DNA from: Rhodoflexus caldus
Lineage (GTDB): Bacteria; Bacteroidota; Bacteroidia; Cytophagales; Thermoflexibacteraceae
NCBI RefSeq assembly: GCF_021206925.1
Contig: NZ_JAJPRF010000016.1
Span: 22,996 to 86,995, forward strand
Reading direction: 5' to 3'
DNA length: 64,000 nucleotides
The notes beneath the pieces are model-generated. The model was not told where the DNA came from. It was given only the letters and a program-made list of their open reading frames with translations, and did no database searches. Position numbers and translations under genes: made by a program. How positions within the stretch are numbered: position 1 is the stretch's first letter; each line of letters starts with the position of its first letter. Shown one piece after another: positions 9,605-18,106 of this stretch.

Positions 9605-10660
9605 ATGATGAATAGACTCATAGCAGGGCTTCTATGCCTGTATTTGCTCAGCAGTTGCGCTGCGCTGCCCGACCTTTCGGGGTATGCCCAGCAAACAAGG
9701 GAATTGTCGGCGGCGGTCAATAAATCTTACACCCAAACCGAAACCGACGTAACCCAGCGCTATATCAAAACTAATCGCAGATATATCATTGACACGCTGC
9801 GTAATGCTTGGCAGCCTACTCAGCAAGCACTCGCCGCCATGGCAGCCTACGCCGATGCGCTTGCCAAATGTACGGCTTCCAACAACGACCCCAAAGCACT
9901 CAATCAGTTGGGGACACAGCTTACTCGCCTTGCAACCACTGCCCGCAGTTTCGCACCTGTACAAGGCAGGGCGGCGAGTGAGATAGCTACGCTGGCTACT
10001 TTTTTGATTAAACAGGCGCAATTGGCCGCTACCCGCCGCAAATTGGGCTTACTTTTAGACGACTCCGACGTGGTCATTCAACGCATGGCCGTGCTCATAC
10101 AAGAAAACCTGACCGATTTGCAGCGCGTGCATCGCGTAGTATTGGAAGATAATCTTGACGACTTGTTCGTAAAATATGCCAAAACAGCCCGACAATACGA
10201 AGAGCGGCTGAAAATCAACGAATCGCTGATGCCTGAAATGCTGGCCATTGCCGAGTACAAACAAGCCAAACTGCAAGCCCGAAAGGCCAATTTATTGCAG
10301 GAAATCAATATAGACCGCAACCCTGCACAACCTGCTTCCGAAGAAGAGTTGGTCAAACGCCGCGAGGCCGATATTTTGCAGGTATACAATGCCAATCAGG
10401 AATTTTTAAAAAATAACGAATCTATCTACAAAGAATACACACAGGGCAGTGCTGCCATTAATGCGCAGTTGGTGCAATCGGAAATGCTGCATCGCAATAC
10501 GGTAGCAGCCTTGCAGGTATGGGCACAAACACATGCATCGCTTAAAAAAATAGATGCCGTTGGTAAATCATTCAGTTTTGCCGAATTTGTAACGGCAGTG
10601 CAAAACATTCAGCAAATTCACCAAGCCTACGAAAGACCTTTTAACCCATCAAGGAGATGA
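9605..10660 (+). CDS. helical lipoprotein of unknown function
   Basis: 351 residues starting at ATG 9605 (a second ATG follows at once). The lipobox LYLLSSC marks a lipoprotein signal peptide. The mature part is almost wholly alpha-helical and rich in Ala, Gln and Leu, with long amphipathic stretches (e.g. RRREADILQ-type helices), suggesting a coiled-coil or helical-bundle protein. The stop overlaps the next start as ATGA at 10657-10660, so it is translationally coupled to the coiled-coil protein downstream. It is divergent from the HAD gene. I do not recognise the family. Confidence 0.82.
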   Translation: MMNRLIAGLLCLYLLSSCAALPDLSGYAQQTRELSAAVNKSYTQTETDVTQRYIKTNRRYIIDTLRNAWQPTQQALAAMAAYADALAKCTASNNDPKALNQLGTQLTRLATTARSFAPVQGRAASEIATLATFLIKQAQLAATRRKLGLLLDDSDVVIQRMAVLIQENLTDLQRVHRVVLEDNLDDLFVKYAKTARQYEERLKINESLMPEMLAIAEYKQAKLQARKANLLQEINIDRNPAQPASEEELVKRREADILQVYNANQEFLKNNESIYKEYTQGSAAINAQLVQSEMLHRNTVAALQVWAQTHASLKKIDAVGKSFSFAEFVTAVQNIQQIHQAYERPFNPSRR

Positions 10661-11175
10661 GCAGAGCCAGTTGGGCAGCCAAATTGTTAGCCCTTACCGA
10701 AAGAGCCGAAGAAGCGGTCAGCAGTAAAAATTTGGATGAGCAAATGAAAGTGCGTCAGGAGTTGCGGGAGTTTATGCAAAACCCCGAAGTTCCTACCGAC
10801 GTGCTGAACATTGCCAAAACGTTTAAAGAAGATTTGTCGGCAGCCATTATTGACGGCTCGATTAAAAACATACAGGCTCGCAGCGCAGAGTTGCGCCGCC
10901 TGACAGCCGAACTTGGCGAAATTACGGCAGATGTGCAGAACATCCGTCAGGTAATAGTGGCAACCACCGGCCGCATTTCAGAAGGTATGCAGCAGGCAAT
11001 GATTGCTCTTCAAGAGTTTCAGAAAATTGAAAGCCAACTGAAAGCCAAATTTAACTCGGCGGAAGATGTGGAAACCATGGAAAAACTCCAAACGGTTTTT
11101 CAGTCGCTGAAAAAGACCCAAGAAGTAGTGCAGAATTTTAAGAAAGAGGTGATAGACAAAAACAAGACAGCCTGA
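10657..11175 (+). CDS. cytoplasmic coiled-coil protein coupled to the lipoprotein
   Basis: 172 residues with no signal peptide and no membrane segment. Heptad-like helices cover nearly its whole length (ARSAELRRLTAELGEITAD and LQTVFQSLKKTQEVVQNF). Start and stop overlap the upstream lipoprotein by four bases (ATGA), and an intrinsic terminator at 11290 closes the pair, so these two genes form a complete small operon. The partner is lipidated while this protein has no export signal, so a direct contact would need an unseen route. No known family is recognised. Confidence 0.78.
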   Translation: MSRASWAAKLLALTERAEEAVSSKNLDEQMKVRQELREFMQNPEVPTDVLNIAKTFKEDLSAAIIDGSIKNIQARSAELRRLTAELGEITADVQNIRQVIVATTGRISEGMQQAMIALQEFQKIESQLKAKFNSAEDVETMEKLQTVFQSLKKTQEVVQNFKKEVIDKNKTA

Positions 11176-11289
11176 AAATCTCCGATGAGCTACGGCAAAT
11201 TCGTTGGGATGCCCGCCTGACATGCCGTAATTAAAATTGCAGGTGATTGGCAGGTAAATTTTGCGAAAATTATTGAAAATCAAAATAAC

Positions 11290-11326
11290 AATCCCGACAG
11301 GCTTTAAAAAGCTGTCGGGATTTTAT
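11290..11326 (+). terminator. intrinsic terminator of the lipoprotein/coiled-coil operon
   Basis: AATCCCGACAGGC pairs with GCTGTCGGGATT across a TTTAAAAA loop, with one bulged G, followed by TTTTAT. It lies 115 bases after the stop at 11175. Confidence 0.8.
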
Positions 11327-11446
11327 GTAAAAAACCGATATTTTAAATTCGGGCTTCAGATTTTGCTTTCCAAAAGTATTAGTTAGGGCTGATAACAAGA
11401 ATGAGTGCTTGATGGATAATACACCCCCAACGCCTTCCCGATACTG

Positions 11447-12361
11447 TCAGAGTCTGTTTCCGCGCAGAAACTCGGCGATGCCCATGCGTTTTTTACCTTC
11501 GGCCTGCAACTCTTCTACAATCACATAGCCGTCTATGGTACCGATGTGCAAAAAAGTTTTGTTATCGGTGTGCCACTCTGCAGGTTGGTATCGGTTGCCG
11601 TTGTGCACGGGTACTACCTTGTGGATTTTATACGTATGACCGTTGTGGCGTGCCCATGCCGTTGGAAAGGGGTTCATGCCGCGCACAAAGTTGAACACAT
11701 CTTCCGATGACTGATGAAAATTGATTTCACAGGTTTCTTTGAAAATCTTGGGGGCATTTTTCAGTTCTTCCACTGCGATTTGCTGCTGCGGAGTAGTTTT
11801 TACATTGCCCTTTTCAATGGCCTGAACGGTTTGCAACACAAGTTCCGCACCTTTATACATCAGTCGTTCATAGAGTGTGCCCGCTGTATCGCTGCGATGG
11901 ATGGGCTCTTTTGCCTGCATAATCAAATCGCCCGTATCTATCTCGTGTTGCAGGAAAAAAGTAGTAACACCTGTTTCGGTTTCCCCGTTGATAATTGCCC
12001 AGTTGATGGGTGCTGCACCGCGATATTGGGGCAGTAGCGATGCGTGAAGGTTGAATGTACCCAAACGCGGCATTGCCCAAACTGCCTCAGGCAACATACG
12101 AAATGCCACCACAATTTGCAGGTCGGCATTTAACGCTCGCAGTTGGTTTAAAAAATCTTCATTTTTGAGTTTTTCGGGTTGTAACACAGGCAAACCCAAG
12201 CGTTCGGCAGCTACTTTTACGGCAGAAGGCTGTAATTTCAGACCTCTGCCTGCGGGTTTGTCGGGGGCAGTAATTACTGCCACTACCTCATAACCGTTTT
12301 TAACCAATATTTCCAAAGACGGTACGGCAAAATCGGGCGTACCCATAAATACGATGCGCAT
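11447..12361 (-). CDS. fmt: methionyl-tRNA formyltransferase
   Basis: 304 residues, the usual length. Formylates Met-tRNAi with 10-formyl-tetrahydrofolate for translation initiation. The N-terminus MRIVFMGTPDFAVPSLEIL is the standard Fmt start. The catalytic core shows FNLHASLLPQYRGAAPINWA, with the catalytic Asn and His, and HEIDTGD. The C-terminal tRNA-binding domain ends at GMNPFPTAWARHNG and beyond. It is divergent from the SpoU methyltransferase gene. A TATCTTTG box ends only five bases before the ATG, so the transcript may be leaderless. No def gene is adjacent. Confidence 0.97.
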   Translation of the reverse strand: MRIVFMGTPDFAVPSLEILVKNGYEVVAVITAPDKPAGRGLKLQPSAVKVAAERLGLPVLQPEKLKNEDFLNQLRALNADLQIVVAFRMLPEAVWAMPRLGTFNLHASLLPQYRGAAPINWAIINGETETGVTTFFLQHEIDTGDLIMQAKEPIHRSDTAGTLYERLMYKGAELVLQTVQAIEKGNVKTTPQQQIAVEELKNAPKIFKETCEINFHQSSEDVFNFVRGMNPFPTAWARHNGHTYKIHKVVPVHNGNRYQPAEWHTDNKTFLHIGTIDGYVIVEELQAEGKKRMGIAEFLRGNRL

Positions 12362-12366
12362 AGCGG

Positions 12367-12374
12367 CAAAGATA
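12367..12374 (-). promoter_or_regulatory. -7 box (TATCTTTG) of fmt
   Basis: TATCTTTG on the minus strand matches the Bacteroidota -7 consensus TAnnTTTG and ends five bases before the fmt ATG. No TTTG is seen at the expected -33 position. Confidence 0.45.
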
Positions 12375-12387
12375 TACTATCGGTATA

Positions 12388-12406
12388 AAACCCTGCGGCA
12401 GGGTTT
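12388..12406. other. short GC-rich hairpin between divergent fmt and RNA methyltransferase
   Basis: AAACCCTG and CAGGGTTT pair across a CGG loop, followed on the plus strand by TTTAT. It resembles an intrinsic terminator but lies between two divergent starts, so it could attenuate the plus-strand gene or shield the two promoters from each other. Confidence 0.55.
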
Positions 12407-12438
12407 TTATTTTGGCAGAAGTCGGGCAATTTTGCACA

Positions 12439-13197
12439 ATGGCAATCTCTAAAAAATGGCTGAAACTGTGCCGCTCGCTGCACCAAAAAAAATACCGACA
12501 GGAAGAGCAACTCTTTCTGGTAGAAGGGGCTAAAAGCGTTTCCGAACTCATGGCGGAAGGTACGCTAAACGGTTTTCGGACAGTGGCTGTATTTGCCACC
12601 GAAGAGTTCATTGCTACCGCAATGGGGCAGCACAAAGGCCGTTTTTTATTGGAAACCGCCTCGCCTGACGAGTTGGAGCAGGCAGGAACGATTCAAAGCA
12701 ACAACGCTGCGCTGGCAGTGGTAGAAATACCCGTACCAAGCAATGATATACCCACCAACGAGTGGCTGTTGGCACTTTCCGATATCCGCGACCCGGGCAA
12801 TTTGGGTACTATGATTCGCATTGCCGACTGGTACGGTATCCGCCGCATTGTATGCTCGCCTACCACCGCCGACTGGTACAACCCCAAAGTAATAGCCGCT
12901 TCCATGGGGTCTTTTTTGCGTGTAAAACCTTTCTACACCGACCTTAAACAATTTTTCAGTACCTACCCGTTACCCGTGTACGGCGCTTTGCTCAACGGCA
13001 GCAACATTCACCAATTTCAAGCAAAAGTCAAAGGAGCCATTCTGATTGGCAACGAGTCGCAAGGCATTGCCGATGACCTGCTGCCGGTGATTACTCATGC
13101 GCTCACCATTCCACGCATCGGCGGTGCCGAATCGCTGAATGCAGGCATTGCTACGGCCATCTTTTGCGATAACCTCATTGGGCGCGGGATGTGTTGA
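12439..13197 (+). CDS. SpoU/TrmH-family RNA 2'-O-methyltransferase
   Basis: 252 residues from ATG 12439; an in-frame TTG at 12412 is unlikely. An N-terminal substrate-binding domain (FLVEGAKSVSEL) precedes the trefoil-knot SPOUT domain. SPOUT motifs: motif 1 LSDIRDPGNLGTMIRIADW, motif 2 GAILIGNESQGIADDL, motif 3 IPRIGGAESLNAGIA. It should methylate a ribose 2'-OH in rRNA or tRNA with S-adenosylmethionine; the exact nucleotide cannot be read from the sequence. It is convergent with the cystathionine synthase gene across a repeat hairpin. Confidence 0.9.
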   Translation: MAISKKWLKLCRSLHQKKYRQEEQLFLVEGAKSVSELMAEGTLNGFRTVAVFATEEFIATAMGQHKGRFLLETASPDELEQAGTIQSNNAALAVVEIPVPSNDIPTNEWLLALSDIRDPGNLGTMIRIADWYGIRRIVCSPTTADWYNPKVIAASMGSFLRVKPFYTDLKQFFSTYPLPVYGALLNGSNIHQFQAKVKGAILIGNESQGIADDLLPVITHALTIPRIGGAESLNAGIATAIFCDNLIGRGMC

Positions 13198-13255
13198 GTA
13201 AGCCAAACCAAACAGCATCAACTCACATACGCGCGCAGTGTGCCTTATAAATAAC

Positions 13256-13284
13256 ACCTGACAGGCTTCCAAGACCTGTCAGGT
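13256..13284. repeat. hairpin repeat, short copy (ACCTGACAGG type)
   Basis: ACCTGACAGG pairs with CCTGTCAGGT around TTCCAAG. The core equals the arms of the longer repeats at 15821, 18107 and 60514. It lies just after the RNA methyltransferase stop and may act as a terminator there. Downstream, 13369-13394 is a 13-base unit (TTGCACGCCGCCG) repeated twice in tandem. Confidence 0.65.
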
Positions 13285-13368
13285 TTAAGCAACTGTTTTT
13301 CAGCAGTTTACACAAAATTTCACAAACCTCTTGCGCTTTGGTATAAATTGTTGCATTGTTGCAGAACA

Positions 13369-13399
13369 TTGCACGCCGCCGTTGCACGCCGCCGTTGCA
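13369..13399. repeat. tandem 13-bp repeat, two copies
   Basis: TTGCACGCCGCCG occurs twice in direct succession and is followed by a partial third unit (TTGCA). It abuts the 3' end of the cystathionine synthase gene. A similar string, GTTGCACGTCGC, is in the interrupted palindrome at 32347-32387. Confidence 0.6.
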
Positions 13400-13404
13400 A
13401 AGCG

Positions 13405-14778
13405 TTAATTGGTCAGCGCTACCAGCAAATCGTGCTGGGTGATGATATGCACCTGATTGGCTTCATCGCGAACTAACAGGGCTTTGTTTTCTTTATCTAT
13501 CAATCCGGAAAGTGCATCCACCGTATTGTCAATGCCAACAAAGCGGAAAGGAGGCCCCATTACTTCCGCAACCGGCAAATCTTTGGCCGAAGGGTTGTCA
13601 ATCAACATATTCAGCAGCGTGCTGTCGTTTAGGCTGCCGACAATATTGTCCCCGTCTGCCACCGGCAACTGCGAAATACCTGCCTTATTGAGCATTTTAA
13701 TTGCAAAACCAATGGTATCGCTCTTGTCCACGGTAATCAGCGGAGTAGCGCCATTACGGGCACGGATAATGTCGCGCGCAGTAGCAAAATGACGCTGTTC
13801 CAAGAATCCATGGTCTTTCATCCATACATCGTTGTAGATTTTATTGAGATAGCGCGTGCCGTGGTCGGGCAGAATTACAACCATCACATCATCTTCTTTG
13901 AGGTGTTGGCGGGCATATTCCAATGCGCCATACATGGCAGAACCGCAGCTCCAGCCAATAAACAAGCCTTCCTCACGTGCCATACGACGCGCCATAATGG
14001 CCGCATCTTTATCGGTTACTTTGATAAACAAGTCAATCATATCAAAGTCCACGTTCTTGGGCAAGATATCCTCGCCAATACCTTCGGTCAGGTACGGATA
14101 AATTTCTTTTTCGTCAAAAATGCCTGTTTCCTTGTACTTTTTGAAAACGGAACCGTAAGTGTCAATGCCAATGGTAACTAACTTAGGGTTGCGCTCTTTC
14201 AAATACTTGGAAGTGCCGCAAATAGTGCCGCCCGTGCCTACGCCCGCCACAAGGTGCGTGATTTTGCCTTCGGTATCTTCCCAGATTTCGGGGCCTGTGG
14301 TTGCATAGTGTGCCGCAGTATTAGAGAGGTTGTCGTACTGATTCGGGTAAATCGAGTTTGGAATTTCTTGGTTCAGGCGACGCGCCACCGAATAGTAAGA
14401 ACGCGGGTCATCGGGTTCTACGTTGGTGGGGCAAACCACCACCTCTGCGCCTAAGGCTCGCAAAATGTTGATTTTTTCCTGCGATTGCTTATCGGAAACG
14501 GTGAAAATACATTTATAGCCTTTGGCAATGGCAGTGAGCGCAAGTCCCATCCCTGTATTGCCGGAAGTACCTTCAATAATTGTTCCGCCCGGTTTGAGGC
14601 GGCCTTCGCGCTCGGCATCTTCAATCATGCGCAAGGCGATGCGGTCTTTTACAGAATTGCCCGGATTGAAATACTCTACCTTAGCAAGCACAGTTCCTTT
14701 GATGCCGTGCGTAACCTTATTGAGCTTAATCAGCGGCGTGTGTCCGATGGTATCGATGATGGACTGATAGTACTTCAT
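13405..14778 (-). CDS. cystathionine beta-synthase (PLP domain plus CBS pair)
   Basis: 457 residues from ATG 14778 (MKYYQSIIDTIGHTPLIKLN). Condenses serine and homocysteine to cystathionine. The PLP Schiff-base lysine is in NPGNSVKDR. EGTSGNTG binds the substrate carboxylate and GVGTGGTI binds the PLP phosphate. A C-terminal pair of CBS domains (from about residue 330; SQLPVADGDNIVGSLND) marks it as cystathionine synthase rather than plain cysteine synthase; adenosyl ligands often regulate such domains. Divergent from proC over 76 bases; TAATTTTG at 14802-14809 is a candidate -7 box. Cysteine synthase activity cannot be excluded. Confidence 0.9.
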   Translation of the reverse strand: MKYYQSIIDTIGHTPLIKLNKVTHGIKGTVLAKVEYFNPGNSVKDRIALRMIEDAEREGRLKPGGTIIEGTSGNTGMGLALTAIAKGYKCIFTVSDKQSQEKINILRALGAEVVVCPTNVEPDDPRSYYSVARRLNQEIPNSIYPNQYDNLSNTAAHYATTGPEIWEDTEGKITHLVAGVGTGGTICGTSKYLKERNPKLVTIGIDTYGSVFKKYKETGIFDEKEIYPYLTEGIGEDILPKNVDFDMIDLFIKVTDKDAAIMARRMAREEGLFIGWSCGSAMYGALEYARQHLKEDDVMVVILPDHGTRYLNKIYNDVWMKDHGFLEQRHFATARDIIRARNGATPLITVDKSDTIGFAIKMLNKAGISQLPVADGDNIVGSLNDSTLLNMLIDNPSAKDLPVAEVMGPPFRFVGIDNTVDALSGLIDKENKALLVRDEANQVHIITQHDLLVALTN

Positions 14779-14854
14779 GTGTTGATTTAGAAAGTTGAAG
14801 ACAAAATTACTTGGTTTTTCTGCTATTTTTGGTTGTTCGAACGATTGCATTTCT

Positions 14855-15655
14855 ATGAAAATACTCATCGCAGGCGGCGGCAATATGGGTAAAACCTATG
14901 CGGATGCCTTTATAGCCAACCACGCCATCTCACAGGACGACCTGTATATTTTGGAACATTACCCCGAAAAAGTAACCTTTTTTAAATCATTGGGCTTTGA
15001 AAATGTATTTTTTGAAGTTGGCGACTACGTAGGCGAAATGGATGTGATTATTCTGGCAATTAAACCTCAGGATACAAAAGCCCTGTTTCCAAGGCTGGCG
15101 CCGTTGGTAAAGCCACACCAAATTATTCTTTCCATTATGGCAGGAGTCAAAATGCAAAGCATTGCGGAAGCAATACCCACGCCTAAAATTGTACGTGCCA
15201 TGCCCAATTTGCCCGCCCAGATAGGTATGGGTATGACGGGCTTTACTTCTACCGATGCCGTTACCAAAGAAGAAGTCTTCAATATCCAAAACCTGTTAAA
15301 TACAACCGGTAAAACGCTGTATTTTGACGATGAAAATAAGTTGGATGCTGTTACGGCCATTTCGGGTAGCGGCCCTGCCTATGTTTTCTATTTCATGGAT
15401 GCCATGATTGCAACCGCTATGGAGATGGGTTTCACGCAAGTTCAGGCCGAAATGATGGTGGAGCAGACTTTTATGGGCGCTGTACACCTGCTCAATACCT
15501 ACAACCTTAGTTGCAGCGATTGGATAGGCAAGGTAGCCTCTCGCGGAGGCACAACCGAAGCCGCTTTGCACCAGTTTCACGCACACGACCTGCACAACCT
15601 GATAGGTGACGGCCTGCGCGCAGCTTGGCAGCGTGCCATTGAGCTGGGCAGGTAA
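14855..15655 (+). CDS. proC: pyrroline-5-carboxylate reductase
   Basis: 266 residues from ATG 14855. The last step of proline synthesis, reducing pyrroline-5-carboxylate with NAD(P)H. The Rossmann motif MKILIAGGGNMG is at the N-terminus. PNLPAQIGMGMTGF and the C-terminal dimer/active-site segment AISGSGPAYVFYFMDA with VASRGGTTEAAL are diagnostic. The length fits the family. TATTTTTG at 14824-14831 is a candidate -7 box. Its 3' end faces the M24 peptidase gene across a 321-base gap that holds one copy of the dispersed hairpin repeat and nothing else recognisable. Confidence 0.95.
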   Translation: MKILIAGGGNMGKTYADAFIANHAISQDDLYILEHYPEKVTFFKSLGFENVFFEVGDYVGEMDVIILAIKPQDTKALFPRLAPLVKPHQIILSIMAGVKMQSIAEAIPTPKIVRAMPNLPAQIGMGMTGFTSTDAVTKEEVFNIQNLLNTTGKTLYFDDENKLDAVTAISGSGPAYVFYFMDAMIATAMEMGFTQVQAEMMVEQTFMGAVHLLNTYNLSCSDWIGKVASRGGTTEAALHQFHAHDLHNLIGDGLRAAWQRAIELGR

Positions 15656-15820
15656 ATACAACCCCTCGGCATTGTGCTGCATTCAGATTAGAGATTCCGC
15701 GTGAATCAGATAATAAACGCTCGGAAAAGTTCTGTTTGATTCAAGACTGCGCACATGTCCGTAGCAGTCATAGCCATTGGAACCGATATATACAAGCGTA
15801 GGTAGCTTGCAAAATACCTT

Positions 15821-15888
15821 GTGTAAGTTATTGAAAAACAACTATTTAAACCTGACAGGTTTTGAAAACCTGTCAGGTTTGAGTATGA
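15821..15888 (+). repeat. dispersed hairpin repeat, copy A
   Basis: The element reads GTGTAAGTTATTGAAAAA, then TTTAAACCTGACAGG, and ends GTTTGAGTATGA. The inner inverted repeat (15848-15880) has perfect 16-base arms and a one-base loop. Close relatives in the same orientation lie at 18107-18176 and 60514-60587. It sits between the convergent proC and M24 genes; the rest of that 321-base gap (15656-15976) shows no gene. Confidence 0.8.
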
Positions 15889-15976
15889 GGGGCAGCCAAT
15901 GCACATTGAGCATGAACTTCGCCTGTTCCTGCTATCAAGTTGGCAGCAAATAGTTCGCGTGTTACTTCGGATAGGC

Positions 15977-17242
15977 TCACAGGACAAAGGGCTTGTCCAA
16001 CGACGGGCTCGGCTCGCTGAAATATTTCGGCCCTGAGGCGGTCATATAGAAACAGTCTTCCAAACGAACCCCAAACTCCCCGACAATGTAAATACCCGGC
16101 TCATTGCTGAAGCACATGCCCTCTTGCAAGGGTGTTTTGTTGCCTCTCACCAAATTTGTCCACTCGTGGCCGTCCATACCGATGCCGTGTCCGGTGCGGT
16201 GGCTGAAATATTTGTAGTCGGGGCCAAAGCCGGCCTTTGTAATAACAGCACGTGCAGCAGCATCCACAACCTCGCAGGGCGCACCTAATTTGGCAGCTTC
16301 AAAGGCAGCGGTTTGTGCTTCTTTTTCTACGTTCCACACCTCCAACTGTCGGGCAGAGGGCTTGCCGAATACGATGGTTCGGCTGATGTCGGACTTATAG
16401 CCTTCTACCGTACAGCCGCCGTCGGCCAGAATAATATCGCCCTCCTTCAATTTCTGCGGCTTGCTGCTGCCATGCGGAAAAGCGGAGGCTTCGGCAAAGT
16501 TGGCACCGATAGAGCCGGGAATACCCAAGGCACGATGGGCAGCGGCCGCCAAACGGCTGAAATCGGCTTGTGTCATGCCTTCGTAGAGTGAATCAAAAAC
16601 GGCTTTGTAGGCAGCGATGGTGATGTCGTTGGCCTTTTGCATCAAGGCAAGCTCGGCAGGTGATTTAAACATGCGGCAACCTGCCGTTACAGGGTCGGCC
16701 AAAACAAATTTCAGGCGCGGCAATTCCTGACGGATACCTTCAAAGAGGAAAAAACGGGTGCGTTCTTCTATGCCGACCGTGCTGTTGGGTGTTCCACGGT
16801 CTTTCAGGATGCCGGCTACTACCTTGTAAGGGCTTTCATGTTCTTCCCATGTGCGAATTTCTTTACCAAACTTGACTAATTCGCCGACCTTCCCTTCTTC
16901 AAATTTAGGACAGATGTAAACAATTTCACCTTTGGCAGGGATAACAGCGGCCACCATGCGCTCAGAAGTAAAGAAGTCAAAATCAAGAAAATAGCGCATG
17001 GTAGTGCCCGGCTCCAAGAATACGGCATCTATTTTATTCGCCTGCATCAGGCTTTGCGCTTTGGCGATTCGCGCCTGCCGTTCTTCGCGGCTGATGGGTA
17101 CAATGCCGTCGGTCATGGGTTTCAAGGCACGGATGGCAGCCGGCAATTCATCGTTTTGCGGACGGGCAAATGACCATTGTGGCAGCGCCAGCGCAGGGGT
17201 CAGCGCCGCCAGATTGAGAAACGAACGTCGTTTGAGTGTCAT
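15977..17242 (-). CDS. Tat-exported M24 peptidase (Xaa-Pro aminopeptidase-like)
   Basis: 421 residues from ATG 17242, chosen because it gives a clean signal peptide with the twin-arginine motif LKRRSFLNLAALTPALALP. The pita-bread domain shows metal ligands: the two Asp in ILADGGCTVEGYKSDISRT, the His of HRTGHGIGMDGHEW, and the two Glu in SNEPGIY and GVRLEDC. It probably removes N-terminal residues before proline in periplasmic peptides, although some M24 proteins are creatinases. The N-terminal creatinase-like domain covers about residues 55-190. It is divergent from the YjjG-like gene. Confidence 0.9.
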   Translation of the reverse strand: MTLKRRSFLNLAALTPALALPQWSFARPQNDELPAAIRALKPMTDGIVPISREERQARIAKAQSLMQANKIDAVFLEPGTTMRYFLDFDFFTSERMVAAVIPAKGEIVYICPKFEEGKVGELVKFGKEIRTWEEHESPYKVVAGILKDRGTPNSTVGIEERTRFFLFEGIRQELPRLKFVLADPVTAGCRMFKSPAELALMQKANDITIAAYKAVFDSLYEGMTQADFSRLAAAAHRALGIPGSIGANFAEASAFPHGSSKPQKLKEGDIILADGGCTVEGYKSDISRTIVFGKPSARQLEVWNVEKEAQTAAFEAAKLGAPCEVVDAAARAVITKAGFGPDYKYFSHRTGHGIGMDGHEWTNLVRGNKTPLQEGMCFSNEPGIYIVGEFGVRLEDCFYMTASGPKYFSEPSPSLDKPFVL

Positions 17243-17294
17243 CGTGGTATCAGGATATTTACAATAGCTTAACCGCAATGTACTAAATCTGCCG

Positions 17295-17302
17295 TATCTT
17301 TG
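17295..17302 (+). promoter_or_regulatory. -7 box (TATCTTTG) of the YjjG-like gene
   Basis: TATCTTTG matches TAnnTTTG and lies 22 bases before the ATG at 17325. No clear -33 TTTG is seen. Confidence 0.4.
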
Positions 17303-17324
17303 AGAAGTTACAACTTTCGCTTTA

Positions 17325-18017
17325 ATGGCTGCTTACACGCATCTTTTCTTTGACTTAGACCATACGCTGTGGGACTTTGAGCGCAACTCTAACGAAACAC
17401 TTGCCGATTTGTACGAAACCTACCGATTGCAGCAGTGGGGCAACTTTTCCGTTGCCGACTTTCTTAACGCATTCAGTGAAGTTAATCGGCAGTTGTGGGA
17501 TTTGTACAACCACAACAAAATAGACCAGCAAACCCTTCGCGCCCAGCGCTTTATCCGCATTTGGGAGCGACTCGGGGCAGCGGGCACTCCCCCACCCCAA
17601 TTAGGCGAAGACTATCTGGCCATCTGCCCGACCAAGCCGCACCTGCTGCCACATGCCCGCGAAACACTGGATTATTTAGCCAACCGATATCGCCTGCACA
17701 TCATTACCAACGGTTTTGACGATATTCAGCAAACCAAAATCCGCAGTGCAGGCATTGCGCACTACTTTGAGGCTTTGGTTACTTCCCAAAATTCGGGGCA
17801 CAAGAAACCGCATCGGGCAATTTTTGATTATGCGCTCGCTCAAACAGGCGCAGGCACGCACGATTCGGCCATGATTGGCGATAATTTGGAAACAGACATT
17901 GGCGGTGCAAAGGTGCTGGGGCTGGATACCATCTTCTACAATCCCGAACGAATCGCCCACGAAACGGAGGTTACGCTGGAAATTCACTGCCTAAGCGAAT
18001 TGCAGCGGCATTTATAG
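17325..18017 (+). CDS. YjjG-family noncanonical pyrimidine nucleotidase (HAD)
   Basis: 230 residues, the usual length for YjjG. HAD motif I is FFDLDHTLWDFERNS, where the HTLWD signature is typical of this branch. Motif II is IITNGFDDIQQTKI, motif III the Lys of NSGHKKPH, and motif IV is MIGDNLETDIGGA. Known of the family: 5'-nucleotidases that strip phosphate from damaged or unusual pyrimidine nucleoside monophosphates. It is a single-gene unit; its 3' side carries copy B of the dispersed repeat. Confidence 0.88.
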   Translation: MAAYTHLFFDLDHTLWDFERNSNETLADLYETYRLQQWGNFSVADFLNAFSEVNRQLWDLYNHNKIDQQTLRAQRFIRIWERLGAAGTPPPQLGEDYLAICPTKPHLLPHARETLDYLANRYRLHIITNGFDDIQQTKIRSAGIAHYFEALVTSQNSGHKKPHRAIFDYALAQTGAGTHDSAMIGDNLETDIGGAKVLGLDTIFYNPERIAHETEVTLEIHCLSELQRHL

Positions 18018-18106
18018 CCGAATAGAAATGTCTTCTGTCAAGAAAAAGTTGCTTTGAAAAAATATTGTGCAAACATACAAAAGCAGAAGGTTTTGTGAAG
18101 TTTTTT

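Noticed and set aside
15706..15987. 93-codon minus-strand frame between proC and the M24 gene
   Set aside because: It runs through the dispersed hairpin repeat, has a Cys/Arg/Ser-rich composition with no domain, and overlaps the M24 gene end.
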